Assembly: GCA_013396635.1 (NCBI GenBank)
Contig: WBMW01003918.1
Location: 1 to 64,000, forward strand
Length of the DNA stretch: 64,000 bases
Direction: 5' to 3'
From: Penelope pileata
Lineage: Eukaryota; Chordata; Aves; Galliformes; Cracidae
Part shown: positions 33,513 to 46,300 of the stretch, one piece after another
Layout of the letters: each line of letters starts with the position of its first letter
Numbering within the stretch: the first letter of the stretch is position 1
Position numbers and translations under genes: made by a program
The notes under the pieces: generated by a model
Told to the model about the DNA's origin: nothing
Databases searched by the model: none
The model's input: only the letters and a program-made list of their open reading frames with translations

Positions 33513-35384
33513 GTCCCTGCTCTGGCTTTGGGTTATCTCTGTCCCTGTTTCTCTTCTCCTGGCCCCTTCTCATGGTCTTGGTTGGCCTTTGAGGACCCAA
33601 TCCTTCTTCCCGTGAACGCACCTGGGGCAGTGCCTGTGGGAATGTGTGGAGGCAGAGGGGAGCTGGGCAGAAGGGGAGCGCTTGAAGGCTGCTCCATCTC
33701 CTGCTGCTTGGGCATCACACGCCCCAGATCCCTTGGAGATATTTGGGCTGCCATCAGCTGATGCGATGCCTCGTGCCAGCATGAGGACACAGCCTCATCG
33801 CTCATGGTTTCCCACCTTGGTGGCTTCTACCTCCAACCTCTCACCGTGAAGGTCTTGGAGATTAATTTTTAATGCAAGAAGGTTCAAGGCGTGATTTTGA
33901 GATGTGGTTGGGAGGAGAGCACGCCTCTGATCAGAAGATCAGGGCTTCCAACCTGCTCCTGGGCCCATCCATCGATACAGCCCAAGATCAGAAGCATTGC
34001 CTGCAGAAAGCAGGCTGGTGGCCAAGGTCTGGAGATGGCCGCATGCTTTGAGACCCAACACCTTGCACCTTCTGTAAGAGCACGCACCAAAACATGCAAA
34101 ATTTAATGCTTTGGGGACATAACATTGGCACAGGGTGATCACATCATGACTCCAATGTGCCCAGCGATGAGTTCTGCTTTGGGAGCATCTCCCAGAGATG
34201 CTCTGGACGCAGTGATTGGCGTCCCGTGTGCTGTGCAGAGCTCTGGATTTGCTGTGAAAATTTGCCCTCACCGTGCCTGTGGCTTGCGGGCCGTTTCGGA
34301 TGTCACATTTCTGCCCTATTATTTCAGCAAGAGGCTGTGTTCAAATCAACTGTGAATATTTATGGGCGAATTTTCAAACGGGGCTGGGATCCTTCAAAAG
34401 CAGTCCCGTGGCTAAATAATAGAAGTTGGTAGGAAACAGATATTTTTTCCCTGTTCTGTGGGAAGTCTCATGATGTTGGATTCTTTTCTCCAAACCAAAC
34501 CAAATTCAAAGCTCTCTGCGAGACAAAATAAAATTAAAAATGATATTGGGCCAATCAAAATGCCATTTTGAAGCCGAGACGCACGCTCTGCGATTTGCTG
34601 ATGCCAGGATCCGTCTCTATCAAAACGCTTTGCTCGGTTTTTGGTTTTTCCAGAAGCCATTTGGCCCAATGTGGGAGTGTTGGAAAAGCTGTGATTTCAA
34701 ACCCAAGGAGCATTACTTCTGTTTGTTGAGGAGTACTCAAAGAGCTCTCCCAGCAAGCTGTGCTCAGCTGAACTCCGAAAAGGTTCCATGCTTGTGAGTT
34801 GCAAATTTCCTAATTTGGAGCAGACTCAGAATGCAAATTTCTCCCGTCTGCCTGCAGCACCTTTCCCTACGTTAAGCTGTAGTGACCCTGTGCTTCTCAC
34901 TGTCCTCATTGTGTCTGTGATCTTCTGGGACACTTTTTTCCCAGAGTCCGGGGTAAATGAGTCCATGGAGGAGTCCCATGGTGGAGCCAACTTGGCCATT
35001 CTTGGGTTGGACAAAACCATGAAGCCCGTTGTCTCTGTCCCACCAGGACTCTGGGTTTCAGCACATGAGGATGGACCTGAGGGTGCTGGATGGCCGTGAG
35101 CTCAGAAAAATGGAGGGTTATTTAAAAAGCAGTTGGTCTCTGCCCAACACGGCTTTCCTGAATGTTTTTAATTCCTGATTTGCTGTTTCTTTAGAAAACC
35201 CTCAGCGATGATCACCCCCACGTGTCCCAGCAATGCCCTAACAGCAAAACCAGTGCCAATATTGAAGAAGAGAAGGGCTTGCAGGTTAGAAACTTGAGAT
35301 AATGCATTTTTGAGGTAAATCCAAGCAATGCTCTCAGCACAAGCAATGTGGTACGTAAAGAGAATTAAGTGTGAGTTGTATTTA

Positions 35385-35560
35385 TCGTAGAATCGTAGTC
35401 ATAGAATCATAGAGTGGTGTTTGAGTTGGAAGGGATCTTTCATATCATTTAGCTCCAATCCCTCTACCGTGGGCAGGGGCACCTCCCACTGGACCAGGCT
35501 GCCCCAAATCCCATCCAAGCTGACACTTCCATGCAGTGCCTGGCCTGGGCTGAGGTCACA
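35385..35560 (-). mobile_element. CR1 LINE 3' fragment
   Basis: gtagaatcgtagtcatagaa, gagttggaagggatctttca, cctcccactggaccaggctg and caaatcccatccaagctgac are antisense CR1 with octamer copies at its left end. Confidence 0.85.
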
Positions 35561-36149
35561 AACCCGTGTGAGAGGAAGATGCTCTGCACTCTCCAGTGGA
35601 GATCAACTGGACACTAGTCCTGCATGACCACTGAGTTCTGGTGCAAGTTGAGGGACCCTCATTTTTGAGGTTGTGAATGTGGGAACTGGCAAATTTGGGA
35701 TCCATTGCTGCTGGATGTCCTGATGGTGACCATACCAGAGGGACCAGCTGGCCAAGGACCAGCAGTGACATCCAGTATCAATCCCACTGGTGCCTGGGAG
35801 GGTGATCAGCTCCTGGATATGATGCTCACAGAGTGCCTGGTCCATGGTGAGAGCACCCAGTGCTGCTGGGCACCCTGCTCTGGGTGTCTCTGTTGGACCA
35901 GATGGATGAACCAAAGCTCTGTACCCCTCTGGGTAAGGGTACACCATCTAGCAAATGTTACTCTCCCAAATGGGGCATTTTTTCTTAAATAATTATAAGC
36001 TGTTCTTGGCACATTTTCTGTGTCATTGTTGTCTTGGTACCATGTATTATTTTATTTCCTGCTGAGTTACAAGCTCTGCCCTTTCTGTGACTCGAGAAGC
36101 TCAATTTTTGCTCTTCTACATCCTAAGAAACGGGAAAAAAAAATTGATT

Positions 36150-36230
36150 TTCTCTACGTGGCAGAGGGGTTGGAAACTGATGATCCTTGGGTTCCCTTCC
36201 AACCCAGGGCATTCTATGATTCTATGATAA
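36150..36230 (+). mobile_element. CR1 LINE 3' end fragment
   Basis: gaggggttggaaactgatga, gggttcccttccaacccagg and attctatgattctatgataa are a short sense 3' end with two octamers. Confidence 0.85.
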
Positions 36231-37557
36231 TGTTGTCTGCAGTCCCATTTTCTGTTTCTTACCCCCAGAATTAGGTTTAGGTCCCAGTTTGGGGCTGTCT
36301 TATTAGTGAGATGGGGCTAGGGTTGCTAAACCAGGGAAGTTCTGCTGTATGGATGAGGTCTGCTTGGCCACCAGCATCCCTTTCCCTGCTGCTCCGCTTG
36401 TGGCATGCATTTGTGGTATTTCTCAAAGGGTTTCTGTGTGCAGGTGTGAGTTTCTCCCATTTTATTGGGAATGCAGTGGGTACATGGAATGTCCTTCCCA
36501 TGGGACGTTCCTCCCTTTGTGGAGCATCTTGGCCAAGGGCTGTGTTGGAGATGGAGGTTGCCCACCTTGGGTTGTCCACCGCCCCGCACGCCTTAGCAGC
36601 ATCTCTGGTGCACAGCACCAGCCCTGTCTCCATAATTAAGTGCACCTTGATTTAGTAACCGTGGGCCTTGGAAGCGAATTTAGCCAGATCAAATTAAGCC
36701 ACTTCAGTTCTCAATTAGAATGTCCTCGCAGGGTCTTGATGCAGTTGAACCAACATACTGCGGACGTTAACTCAGATTAATTTTCCCCGGTGTCTTTGGG
36801 TGGATGAGCCCTCAGAGTCAAAGAAGCCTGAATTTGTTTTAGGTTAATTGATTTTAGACATGAATTGCATAAATCAAATTACGGCCCCTTGGACTCATGG
36901 GTGGGAGTAGGGGGTTGACACGATGTAGACTGGAGCATTTGGAGCGCAGACCTTGAGCTAATCTGCATCAACTGTTGAGCACAGATGTCCCTGGAGTCAA
37001 ATTTTTAATTGTTGCTGGGTGGACATTGTGGATTTGTTAAGCCACTGTGACCAAAGAGCTGCTCCATTTCAGTGGGAAGAGCTTCAGGTCCCCAAGAGAG
37101 GTGGGACATGGCCCAACAAGGGTGGGAAACTCTTCTGTCTGCTGCTGTGCTTGGAGACATCTGGAAATCTTCGGGCACTGAATGGAAACCATCAGGTTGA
37201 GTGCTGGGTTCGTGGGGAGGGGTGGTAGGCAAGCAAAATGAATTGCAGGGGAATGTTGGGGCATTTGGAGGATGCAAAGAGAGGGGACCAGGAAATGGTG
37301 GAGGAGAGGAGAGTCGTGGTTACAGGAGAGTCATGGAAAATGGCTGTGGTGGCTTACAGATGTCTCCAAAGAGGCTGTGCTGGAGTAGATAGGGAAATAG
37401 GGAGGAGATACGGAGAGGAAGAGCAGAAGGGGAGCGAGGATGGGCTGGGGGCACTCAGGGGAAAGGGAGTGGGGTGGAAAGGTGCAAGACTGGCTGAACA
37501 GAAGGTCCCAGAATGACACCTAGAGACCCCACCTTGCCTGCTGTGACATAATACATT

Positions 37558-37592
37558 GATGATGATGATGATGATTAATAATAATAATAAAT
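37558..37592. repeat. GAT/AAT trinucleotide microsatellite
   Basis: A (GAT)n run passes directly into (AAT)n, about 35 bp in all. Confidence 0.95.
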
Positions 37593-38221
37593 GTGTGTCT
37601 TTGGGTCATGGCACTCAGAGAAGATGGAGTCTTCAGTGAGGCTCCTCTGGGGCCATCCCCTGGCCTCATCCACAGCCTGACCACAAAGCTTTGGCACTTC
37701 TCACCGCGACTCAGAGGTGGACCCCAGCTTAGGAACCATCAGCCAGCACAAAATTGGAGAGAGCTGGCCCCAAATGCAGTTGGGTGATTGCTCAGGCTGC
37801 TCATGGCTCGCACACATTCACTGTGGCTTTGGCCTAAGTGGAGAAACTGTCCCAAATAATGTCCTAGCAAAGTTCAGGGACAATACAAGCCAAGGGGTAA
37901 TTTTGTCCATTTTTTTTGGTTGAGAAGAGAGTTGAAGTGTGTGGACACCGGCTGCGAGGTGCAGCCGGGCTTTGGGTCAGGGAACAAGCACCTTGTGTTG
38001 CCTTGGATGGTGAAATGTTCATCGTTGTGCAGGATGAGGCTGTGAAAACCATTGGTCTTATCCAGGACCTGTGTGAGTTCTGGTGGGTACCACTGGTGTT
38101 GGGTGGCATGGAGCACCTCTCCCATCAACGTCATCGCGCTGGGTGTCCCTGGTCTGTCGGATCACCTCCCTTTACATGTTGAAAGACAGAAGCAAGGACT
38201 TCAAATCATCAAACGTCATCT

Positions 38222-38340
38222 TAGCATCATAGAATCATTAAGACTGGAAAAGACCTCTGAGATCCTCTAGACCAGCCGCCAACCCGTCCCCACCGTGCCT
38301 ACAAAACCGCATCCCTAAGGGCCATGTCTGTAGGACACGA
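38222..38340 (-). mobile_element. CR1 LINE 3' end fragment
   Basis: catcatagaatcattaagac, tggaaaagacctctgagatc and ctctagaccagccgccaacc are the antisense 3' end; the right limit is approximate. Confidence 0.82.
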
Positions 38341-39045
38341 GTCCTCTGTCTCACTCAAAATACCTATTTTAGGATAATCTGGAGCTAAAGGAGGGTCTGT
38401 GTCTTCCCACTGACTATCCAACGACCCCAAAAGCAACTGGTTCACATGGAGATGTGTGCACTGGGTGCGTCTGCATGTGGTCAGATGGGCTTCATGGTCC
38501 TGAGAGAGCGTGGCTCAGCCTCGCTGCCCAGGCTGCCGTTCCCTAATCAGCCAAGACGTGATTAGAGAGCAGTGTTGGCCATGGGAAGGAGTGGACTGGA
38601 TCCAGGAGTATTGCTACCGAGATTCAAAGTGGGATTTTTCCAACAACTTGCTTATACGTGCATGGGAACTCAGTAAAGTGCAGTCAGATGTGAAAAAATA
38701 GGTTTTAAAGCTTGCTGTTTCTGCTCGTGTTTTGCTTGGCTGCTATTCCACCCCGGTGAGCAGCTGGTGGATAGCACAGCTTGCTCTCCAGCAACACCAG
38801 CAGCCTCTAGCAGCAGTGTGGGTGCATCGTGGTGGGGTTTGGTCCCCAAATTTCCAACAGCCCTAGAGCAGACTGTGTGTCCGTGTAGGTACCTGTCCAA
38901 ACCCATCTGTCTATAGGTGAGTACAAGAAGTGAATGCACTGGGGATGCGGGAGAGGTGCGTGGATCTGCTGGTTGCATTCAGGTTGCATTTGGGTTGAAA
39001 TCGCCTCTCCTGCTGCAGTCTGGGCTGGCATCCTGGTCATTTGTA

Positions 39046-39120
39046 GAAAGTTTAAGAAAAAGGATGCAGCAGTTGGTTGGGTAGGAAGTTTAAGAAAAAA
39101 GATCCAACAGTTGGTTGGGA
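39046..39120. repeat. Tandem duplication (about 40 bp unit)
   Basis: gaaagtttaagaaaaaggat with cagcagttggttgggt is followed at once by gaagtttaagaaaaaagatc with caacagttggttggga. Confidence 0.88.
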
Positions 39121-40295
39121 GAAAGATTTTGTTGGCCACAAAGGGTTGGTGCAAACAGCACCTTCCACAGCAAAGTTGGAGGAATTCTTAGTGAGGATCT
39201 GCTTTCCACCCCGAGCTTGGAGCCCTGTAGGCAGTAGGGTTTGGTCTTGCAGCCGTGGATGCTGGGGAGGGTTTGGGAGCTTTCCCCCAGCACAGGAACG
39301 TGGACCCCCAACCTCCTCCCTGTCTGGCCCTGGGGACTGCATCCCACGGGGTGCAGCTGGGCCACAGCCACCATGGAGAGGGTGACATCCTCGCAGGACA
39401 TCTGGTGGCCGTGGGAGGGGCTGCTTTCCTTTGGTGGATCTGTAGTGGGATTGCTTTACTGTGAGAGTAGAAAGTGCTGATATCTGCAAAACCGGCCATG
39501 ATGTCCAACACATCCCCGCAGGGCTCCCTGCTGGTCGCTCATCTCCTTCATCCCCAGCCAACACGTTGGCCTTTTTCTGATGACGGTGTTTCTCCACGCA
39601 TCAGAAATGCCACCTCCTGCATCTTCCAATTGGAGTCGGAGCTCTTGGTGCTCCAGCACTGGTGTCCTGCTGTGGTCCACCGGAACGGGCTGTCAGGCAG
39701 CGGGGTGCTGCAGAAACATGAAAGGAAGGGCCCAGTTTTTGACAGCTGCTGAAAAACCCCTCTGTGATGTCCCTGTTCAGACCTCCCTCGAGATGACACA
39801 TTCTGCTGGCTGCCCCACGAGCTGGGCTTGCTGGAGAATTGGGGCCATTGTTGCTTCTGGTAAAGAAACAAAAAAAATTCCCTCTTCTGGGCTCCTGGGT
39901 CTTCAAGTCCCCAAAGCAGTCTTCTTCAAAAGATATGGTTTTTTTTTTGTTTGTTTGCTTGTTTTTCAATATCATGTTACAAAACTGAGCAGAGTCTATG
40001 GTGCAGGATTCAATTTCTTAAAAATTTGCCGTGCTTGGGAAATGGTTGGATGTTTTCTAGGACCGTTAGAGATGCTCTGGACGTGGCTTGCAGATGGGGC
40101 TTCCCTCCGGGAGCTCTGTGGCCCTATGGAAGGCAGGCAGAGGTGTGGAGGGGTCTCATGGGGTATTTCGTGGGGCATGGTGTGGGCAACTGAATGGGGT
40201 GTCCACTATGGGGTGTGGCTGAGATGCACTGAGACAGTGGCTTGGAGATAAAGGAGGAGGAACAGGGGGCAGAAGGCTCCTCCTAGGACTGCCCT

Positions 40296-40516
40296 GATTT
40301 CCTAGGATGATCCTAGGATGATTCCTGGGATGATCCTAGGATGATTCCTGGGATGATTTCCTAGGATGATCCTAGGATGATTCCTGCATCCTGATTTCCT
40401 AGGATGATCCTAGGATGATTCCTGGGATGATTTCCTAGGGTGATCCTAGGATGATTCCTGCATCCTGATTTCCTAGGATGATCCTAGGATGATTCCTGCA
40501 TCCTGATTTCCTAGGG
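40296..40516. repeat. Minisatellite with CCTAGG-containing units of 36 and 38 bp
   Basis: Units start gatttcctaggatgatccta and end either in cctgggat (36 bp) or cctgcatcct (38 bp). The order is 36, a short 23-bp piece, 38, 36, 38, 38 and a partial unit. Each unit carries two CCTAGG palindromes, so it can fold back on itself. Confidence 0.93.
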
Positions 40517-41047
40517 TGCCCCTGGAGCTACTGATCCAACCTGGAGAGGGCACGTGGAGCAAACCCCGTAAGGAGAGCCCACCTGATCCTTCTGTTGTTT
40601 TTGGCTCCCATTGAGTGGTGTTGGGAAGCAGGTTACGGCGAAAGGGAATGGTTTCAAGGTGAGGCTTTTGGGTTTGAACCTTTTGCTCATCTTTGAAGGC
40701 TGTTTAGTGCAGTTACCCCGCCTCTCCAGTCTGCATGGAGACCTGGGATGGGCACATCACATTTTACACAGTCAGTCTACATGTCCTCTCATTTTTTTTA
40801 CTTTTTATTTTTGAGCCTTCCATCCAAACTTTGAGATCTGGGACTACGTTAAAGAAAAATGGAGATTTTTCATGTTGCCACGTGATCGTAAGGATGGATC
40901 TTGTAGAGAAAAGTGAAATGTGTTGCAACGTGAAACAGCGTAATGCCAGGCACTGCCTCTTCGGGTGGTGCTTAGGATCCCCTGGATGGTGGCTCACCCA
41001 GGAGTTGTCAACTTGCTTGTTTGATCAATAACAGAAAGCTTATCATT

Positions 41048-41215
41048 TCAGCTTGGATATTAGGGAAAATTTCTTCTCAGGAAGAGTGGTCAGGCATCGG
41101 AACAGGCTGCCCAGGGTGGTGGTGGAGTCCCCATCCCTGGAGGGTTTTGAGAAAAGGGTACACGTAGCACTTGGGGACGTGGTTTAGTGGGCATAGTGGG
41201 GGTGGGTCGGGGTTG
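41048..41215 (+). mobile_element. CR1 LINE fragment, 3' truncated
   Basis: cttggatattagggaaaatt, tcttctcaggaagagtggtc, ggaacaggctgcccagggtg and gcacttggggacgtggttta match sense CR1 3' UTR. The terminal part with octamers is missing. Confidence 0.85.
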
Positions 41216-44200
41216 GGGTTGCACAGGAAAAGAAAGAACACAATATCCAGGTTTGTCATGACCTACTGAACCAGTACGGGGCTGAAGGCGATGGTTTCCT
41301 GCGTCTATCGTTACTGGTGACAAGATGTGGTGTCACCACTACGAGCCAGAGTCAAAGTGGCACTCCATGGAGCGGTAACGTGTGAGTTCCCCGTGAAAGG
41401 AAAAGTTCAAGATGCAGCAAAGTGGGCAACGTGATGTGCACGGTCTTGTGGGGTAGGAAGGGGGTGATCCTTCTGGATTTCCTGGAACCTGGACAAACCG
41501 TCAGGGTCTGAACCACCAAGGAAGTCCAGAGAAGAAGCCAACCTTTCTCTTGGAACTCGATGACACCAGGCCCTGTACCAGTTTGAGGACCATGGAGCCC
41601 GTTGCCCATCTTGGCTGGGCTGTCCTACTTCACCCACCGTATCGTCAGGGCTTGGTGCCTTCTGGCTTCCATCCCTTTGGGCCAATGGAAGACGGAACAT
41701 TTTCCTAGCAACGACACCGTCACAGCAGCTGTGAAACAAGGGGTCACCTCCACTGGGGCAGATCTTTATGAGCACAAGAAGGCTCTTGTTCATTGCTGGC
41801 GAAAATGCACAGCTCGTGGTGGTGGGGAAAAGTGTTTTGTAGCTGAGAATTTGCTCTAACAAACAATATTGTGCTTTTTCCTATGGAGACAAATAGGAGG
41901 CATTACTTTCAGGGCAATCTACGTCACTAAGAACAGCAAATCCATGCTATTAGTAATGAATTTTTCCTCTGGGCGATCTGAGGAGCTGAGAGCTGGAGGT
42001 CAGGTGAGATCACTGCACCTATGCAGCAAAGGTTCGACACGATTCTTGGTGAGAGGGTCCCAGCTGCAGCTGCCTGGCTGCAGGCTCTTGACCTATTCAC
42101 TGAAATAACGACGGAGAAAAAGAAGAGGGAGGGACTCGACCGCTCATCTGTATTTAATGGAGCATTCTGGTTTGTAAGCTGGGGGTGGTGTGTGTCCTGG
42201 GAGTGCTTGGCAGAAGGAATGGTGGCTTGATGTTTTGCAAAATGGTTGCTCGAGGCGTTGGTGCTACGGAGACTTTGTCCTTCGGAAAACTGCGGAGCAG
42301 CTGATGTGCAGAGTTCCTGAAGGAGCTGTGCCTCTCCCTGCATGCTGCATGTCTCCTTGGATGCCAAGGGTTTTGTATGGAGATACAAGGAGAGGGGTCT
42401 TCCCGTGCCTGTCAGCGCTTGGGTTGCCGAGAGAGGAAAGCTTTTCAGCTGGTCTCCATGGGCGCTGCGGGGCAGAAGTCAATGCCAAGTGAAGAGGTGC
42501 TCCAGAAAGCTGACGGGGTGCCGCAGCCCCGCAGCAGCTCAGCACCACGCAGCCGTGTGCTCCCTGTCCTCAGGTGGAGAGAGGATTGGAAAGGGACAAG
42601 TGTGAGAACTCCTGGGTTGGGATAAGGAGAGTTGGTAAAGCAAAAGCTGCTCGAGCAAGCAAAGCAAAAGGAGGAATGCATTGACTCCTTCCCGTTGTTC
42701 AACCACTTGCAGGAAAGCCGGGCTCATCGTGCATCCCATTTATTTGGGAAGACGAACGCCATCTCTCCCAGCGTCCCCCTTCCTCCTCCGTTCCCCCAGC
42801 CCTTATCTCTGAGCGTGATGCCACGTGGGATGGGACAGCCCTTTGCCCAGCCCAGCTCAGTGCTCCTGGCTGCGTCCCCCCAGCCCCTCGTTCACCCCCA
42901 GCAGAAGAAAATGAACTGCACCCAGCCAGGACCATGGCAGCCTGTAGAAACAACAGGCAGAAGCTGGGCGGGTATTTGGGGGTTAGTTCTCCGTTAAAAT
43001 AACCCGTATGGCTTCTCTGAATGCCGAGCAAGTCGCACTGGAAGGCAACTCCATCCTTCAGCCCCGTGGAGAGGCTGCTCCCCTTCGTGCACGCGCTGGC
43101 CGAGTCTTGCTGCAGTCAGTGGGAGTTTGGCTGGCGAAGGAGCTTCGACCTTGGCAGGAGGTGGTGTTTGAGCATTCACACGTCTCGCTGATCAAATGTG
43201 GATGGCTTTATTGCCTCCAGTGAGAATAAGAATCTGGTTTCGTTCTGTGGGAATAGTAAAACCAGAAGGAATATTAACCTTCTTGCAGCTTTTCTAATTG
43301 CTATTGGCATTTTAGGGATGGAGACTGCAGCCAGGCGTCTTGCTGCAAAGCGATAGAGGGGTTCCAGAGCCTTTTGAAATGCGTGGAAATAAACTGCCAC
43401 TGGCTTTAATGAGTCTGAATTAAACTCTGAAACGTGGTCCATCTGGATCCCATTTCCAAGCAGAGCGAGTGCTGGGGTGGAAGGTAAATTAACCTAACAG
43501 CAAACTCACTTTAAAGCACAGCTTAGGCAATGTGAGAGCAGTGAAGCGAAAGCTCCTTCTTTAATCAACATCACTACTCGCTTACGTGATCGGGTGGCCA
43601 AGATTGGGAGAAACAGAGCTGGAGGAGCCTCCGTGGACTCCAGTTACAGAACTCGGAGCCTGTTGGGCTGTGGAGGTTTCTGGCTGATGGCTGGCTGTGA
43701 TCTCTGGGATGATGATCCCATGGCTCTGTTTAAATGGCCTCTTAAGGGCGTCTTCAAGGATGTTGACAAATGAGCTGCCGTAGGATGTGGGGATCTAACC
43801 CTAACCTCCCCCTGAGGGGAAGGCAGAAGGCCATCCCGAAGTTCATGTTTGAGTCTCTGTCTTATATTTTGATATTTGTTACATGGAGATGCAATTTCTG
43901 GGCTTTTCCTGGTAATCAGCCCAGATAAACGTCACGAAAGCTGAGATTCTCAGGGACCTGGTAGTACTCCCCTGCCAGGACTGCCTAGGGGACAGAGGTC
44001 CTTCCAGCTTCACAAAGCAGGATTGCTGTCAGGGGGAGGAGGCCCCCCGTGCTCCAGAAATGGTGGACACCGAGGAGAGCTGACTTGCTTCCAACTGATG
44101 TGAGTACAAAGTGAGAGCAATCCCAAAACGTTTGATTTTATTTCCTGCCATTTAAAAATAAATCAGTTCCGCAATTAGTGGATCACGGGAAGCCCTTCAT

Positions 44201-44669
44201 GGTGGGAGATGACGTGGATGATGGATTTGGATAAAGTCGGTGTAGATTTCCCTTGCTTTGATCCAGCACAGCAGCGTTTTGGGCATGTTTTGAGGAGGAG
44301 CACCAAGAAAAGAAACGACTGAAGACCAAAGAAGCGTTGTTTAGTGGAGATGGACAGGAAAACAGGGAAACGCCTGTTGGCTGTTGCGACCACCACTTAA
44401 AAATCGTCCGTGCTGTTGCGGTGCTGAAGTGTAAATGCTGAAATAAGAAGGATCCCCATTGAGCACAGCCACTGGTGGGACTGGAGATGGACCCCAGGCG
44501 GAGGATGCGTGACCTCAGTGCTGCCCGAGCCAACGTGCCGTGGCCACGAACCATTTTGGTGCCAAGCTGCTGCTTGCAAGAGCTCTTACGGTCTGTTGGT
44601 CTCCGTGTTTTTCAGGGTGAGTTTTTTTATCTTATTATTGATTGATTTGGCTAAAGACTAACTCTAAAG

Positions 44670-44905
44670 ACAGTATTTAGACTGGATCTAAGGAGGAAAT
44701 TCTCCCCTGTGAGGGTGGTGAGACACTGGGACAGGTTGCCCAGAGAAGCTGTGGCTGCCCCCTCCCTGGCAGTGCTCAAGGCCAGGCTGGATGGGGCTTT
44801 GGGCAGCCTGGTCTGGTGGGAGGGGTCCCTGCCCATGGCAGGGGGTTGGACCAAGGTGATCTCTGAGGTCCCTTCCAGCCTGCACCATTCTGTGATGCTA
44901 TGATT
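44670..44905 (+). mobile_element. CR1 LINE 3' fragment
   Basis: actggatctaaggaggaaat, gtgagacactgggacaggtt, caaggccaggctggatgggg, cccatggcagggggttggac and ccattctgtgatgctatgat are a sense 3' end with high similarity to 32900-32988. Confidence 0.9.
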
Positions 44906-45230
44906 CATTGTGCTCCTGGGGTCTGTGGTGGTTCTTGTTGCTTCCAAACCCCTCATCCTTTCTTTCAGAGAGCCCAGGGGGCCCCACTGCCCAACATCCA
45001 GAAGAGGAATTCCACCCTGGTGCAGCCTGTGGGGACACCAGGGGGCTGCAGCCTCGTCCTTCTCTCTCCCCCAGTGACGTGCCCGTGCAGACAGAGCCCA
45101 GGAGCCCTTTTAAGCGTCTGCATCAAGATTCTCCCTGTCCTGTTATAACTTAAACGAGCTCAAGATAATAAATAAACCAAATCCCACGTCCTCCACGCAG
45201 GCGTGCACATACACACGCATGCTCTCTGCT

Positions 45231-45460
45231 GCCGGCCGAAGGGAGCCAGCTCCACTCATGTCATAATTGCTAATTTATGCAAAGTGCCTTGTTTTGCCAT
45301 CGAAGGCTTTTCATTCTTGACTCTGGTCCAAGCAAAATCCCATTAGGTCCTAAAAATTAATTTAAGGCACATTTCCCCAGTTGTTTACAATTACCCTCCG
45401 CATTAATTCGAGCAGCATGCCGATCCCCTCCTGCTGCCTTTAATTTTTTTATTTCAGCCT
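45231..45460. promoter_or_regulatory. Candidate conserved non-coding element
   Basis: AT-rich unique block with dense homeodomain and POU-like words (cataattgctaatttatgca, taaaaattaatttaag, acaattaccc, attaattcgag) and no repeat signature. The composition contrasts with the GC-richer flanks. Conservation could not be tested. Confidence 0.3.
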
Positions 45461-46036
45461 AATTTCCCACCTCCCTGCAGTCGCTTTGTGTATACTGGAG
45501 AAGTGGAAGATTCCAGAGCTGGCTGCACTGCAATGGACAGAAACTTTTTGCTCCGAGGCAGCGTGGGACGTGACTCCTGTGCTCAGGTCTCTGCTGTAGC
45601 TCAGCCTTTGCACCACGAGAAGGTGAGGGTCGAGGAAGACCCAGGTCCTGTTCCACCTCGGTCCTGGGTACAAGGCAACCACAGGCACAGTGTGCATCTT
45701 TCACACCAAAACGATCTTGCTCGGTGCTTCTGACCCCAGGACTCACCTTTGGGGCCAGGAGGTAACGATGGGAGAGGTTTGAAGGATGGGTGTGTGGTGC
45801 AGGGTGGTGAGGAACTCTGCTGGGCTTCTCCAAGCTGAGCTGCTTGGGGTTGGTGAAGGTGAGGTTTACCTTTCTTGTCATCTTTGCTAAGTTTTGGGAG
45901 TGGCACAGGGTGAAGGGCTGCTTAGTGGGTAAGATCTTAGTACAGATGCCAACCAGGGACCCCAGTCACCGGTGTAGAGATCTGCTGACACGCTGAGATG
46001 TCTGAGCTGGGGACCTGGGTGGAACGCACCCAATCT

Positions 46037-46300
46037 TCACAGAATAATAAAATCATAGAATGATTTAGGTTGGAAAAGACCCTTAAGGTCATCAAGTCCA
46101 ACCATCAACGCAACCAAGTCCCCCATCTTCCTAAGTGCCGTGTCCCCACATCTCTGACCAGTATCTCCAGGGACGGGGACTCCACCGCTTCCCTGGGCAG
46201 CCTGTTCCAATGCCTGACCATTCCCATGGAGAAATTCTTCCTGATACCCAATTTGATATCCAATCCAGCTTTGCAAGGAATTCTCCCTGGTAGCCTGAAG
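46037..46300 (-). mobile_element. CR1 LINE 3' fragment
   Basis: aaatcatagaatgatttagg, ttggaaaagacccttaaggt, actccaccgcttccctgggc, agcctgttccaatgcctgac and aattcttcctgatacccaat are antisense CR1. The right limit is approximate. Confidence 0.88.

Noticed and set aside
40296..40516. CRISPR-like alternation of repeats
   Set aside because: The units are contiguous without unique spacers, and the genome is avian. It is a minisatellite.
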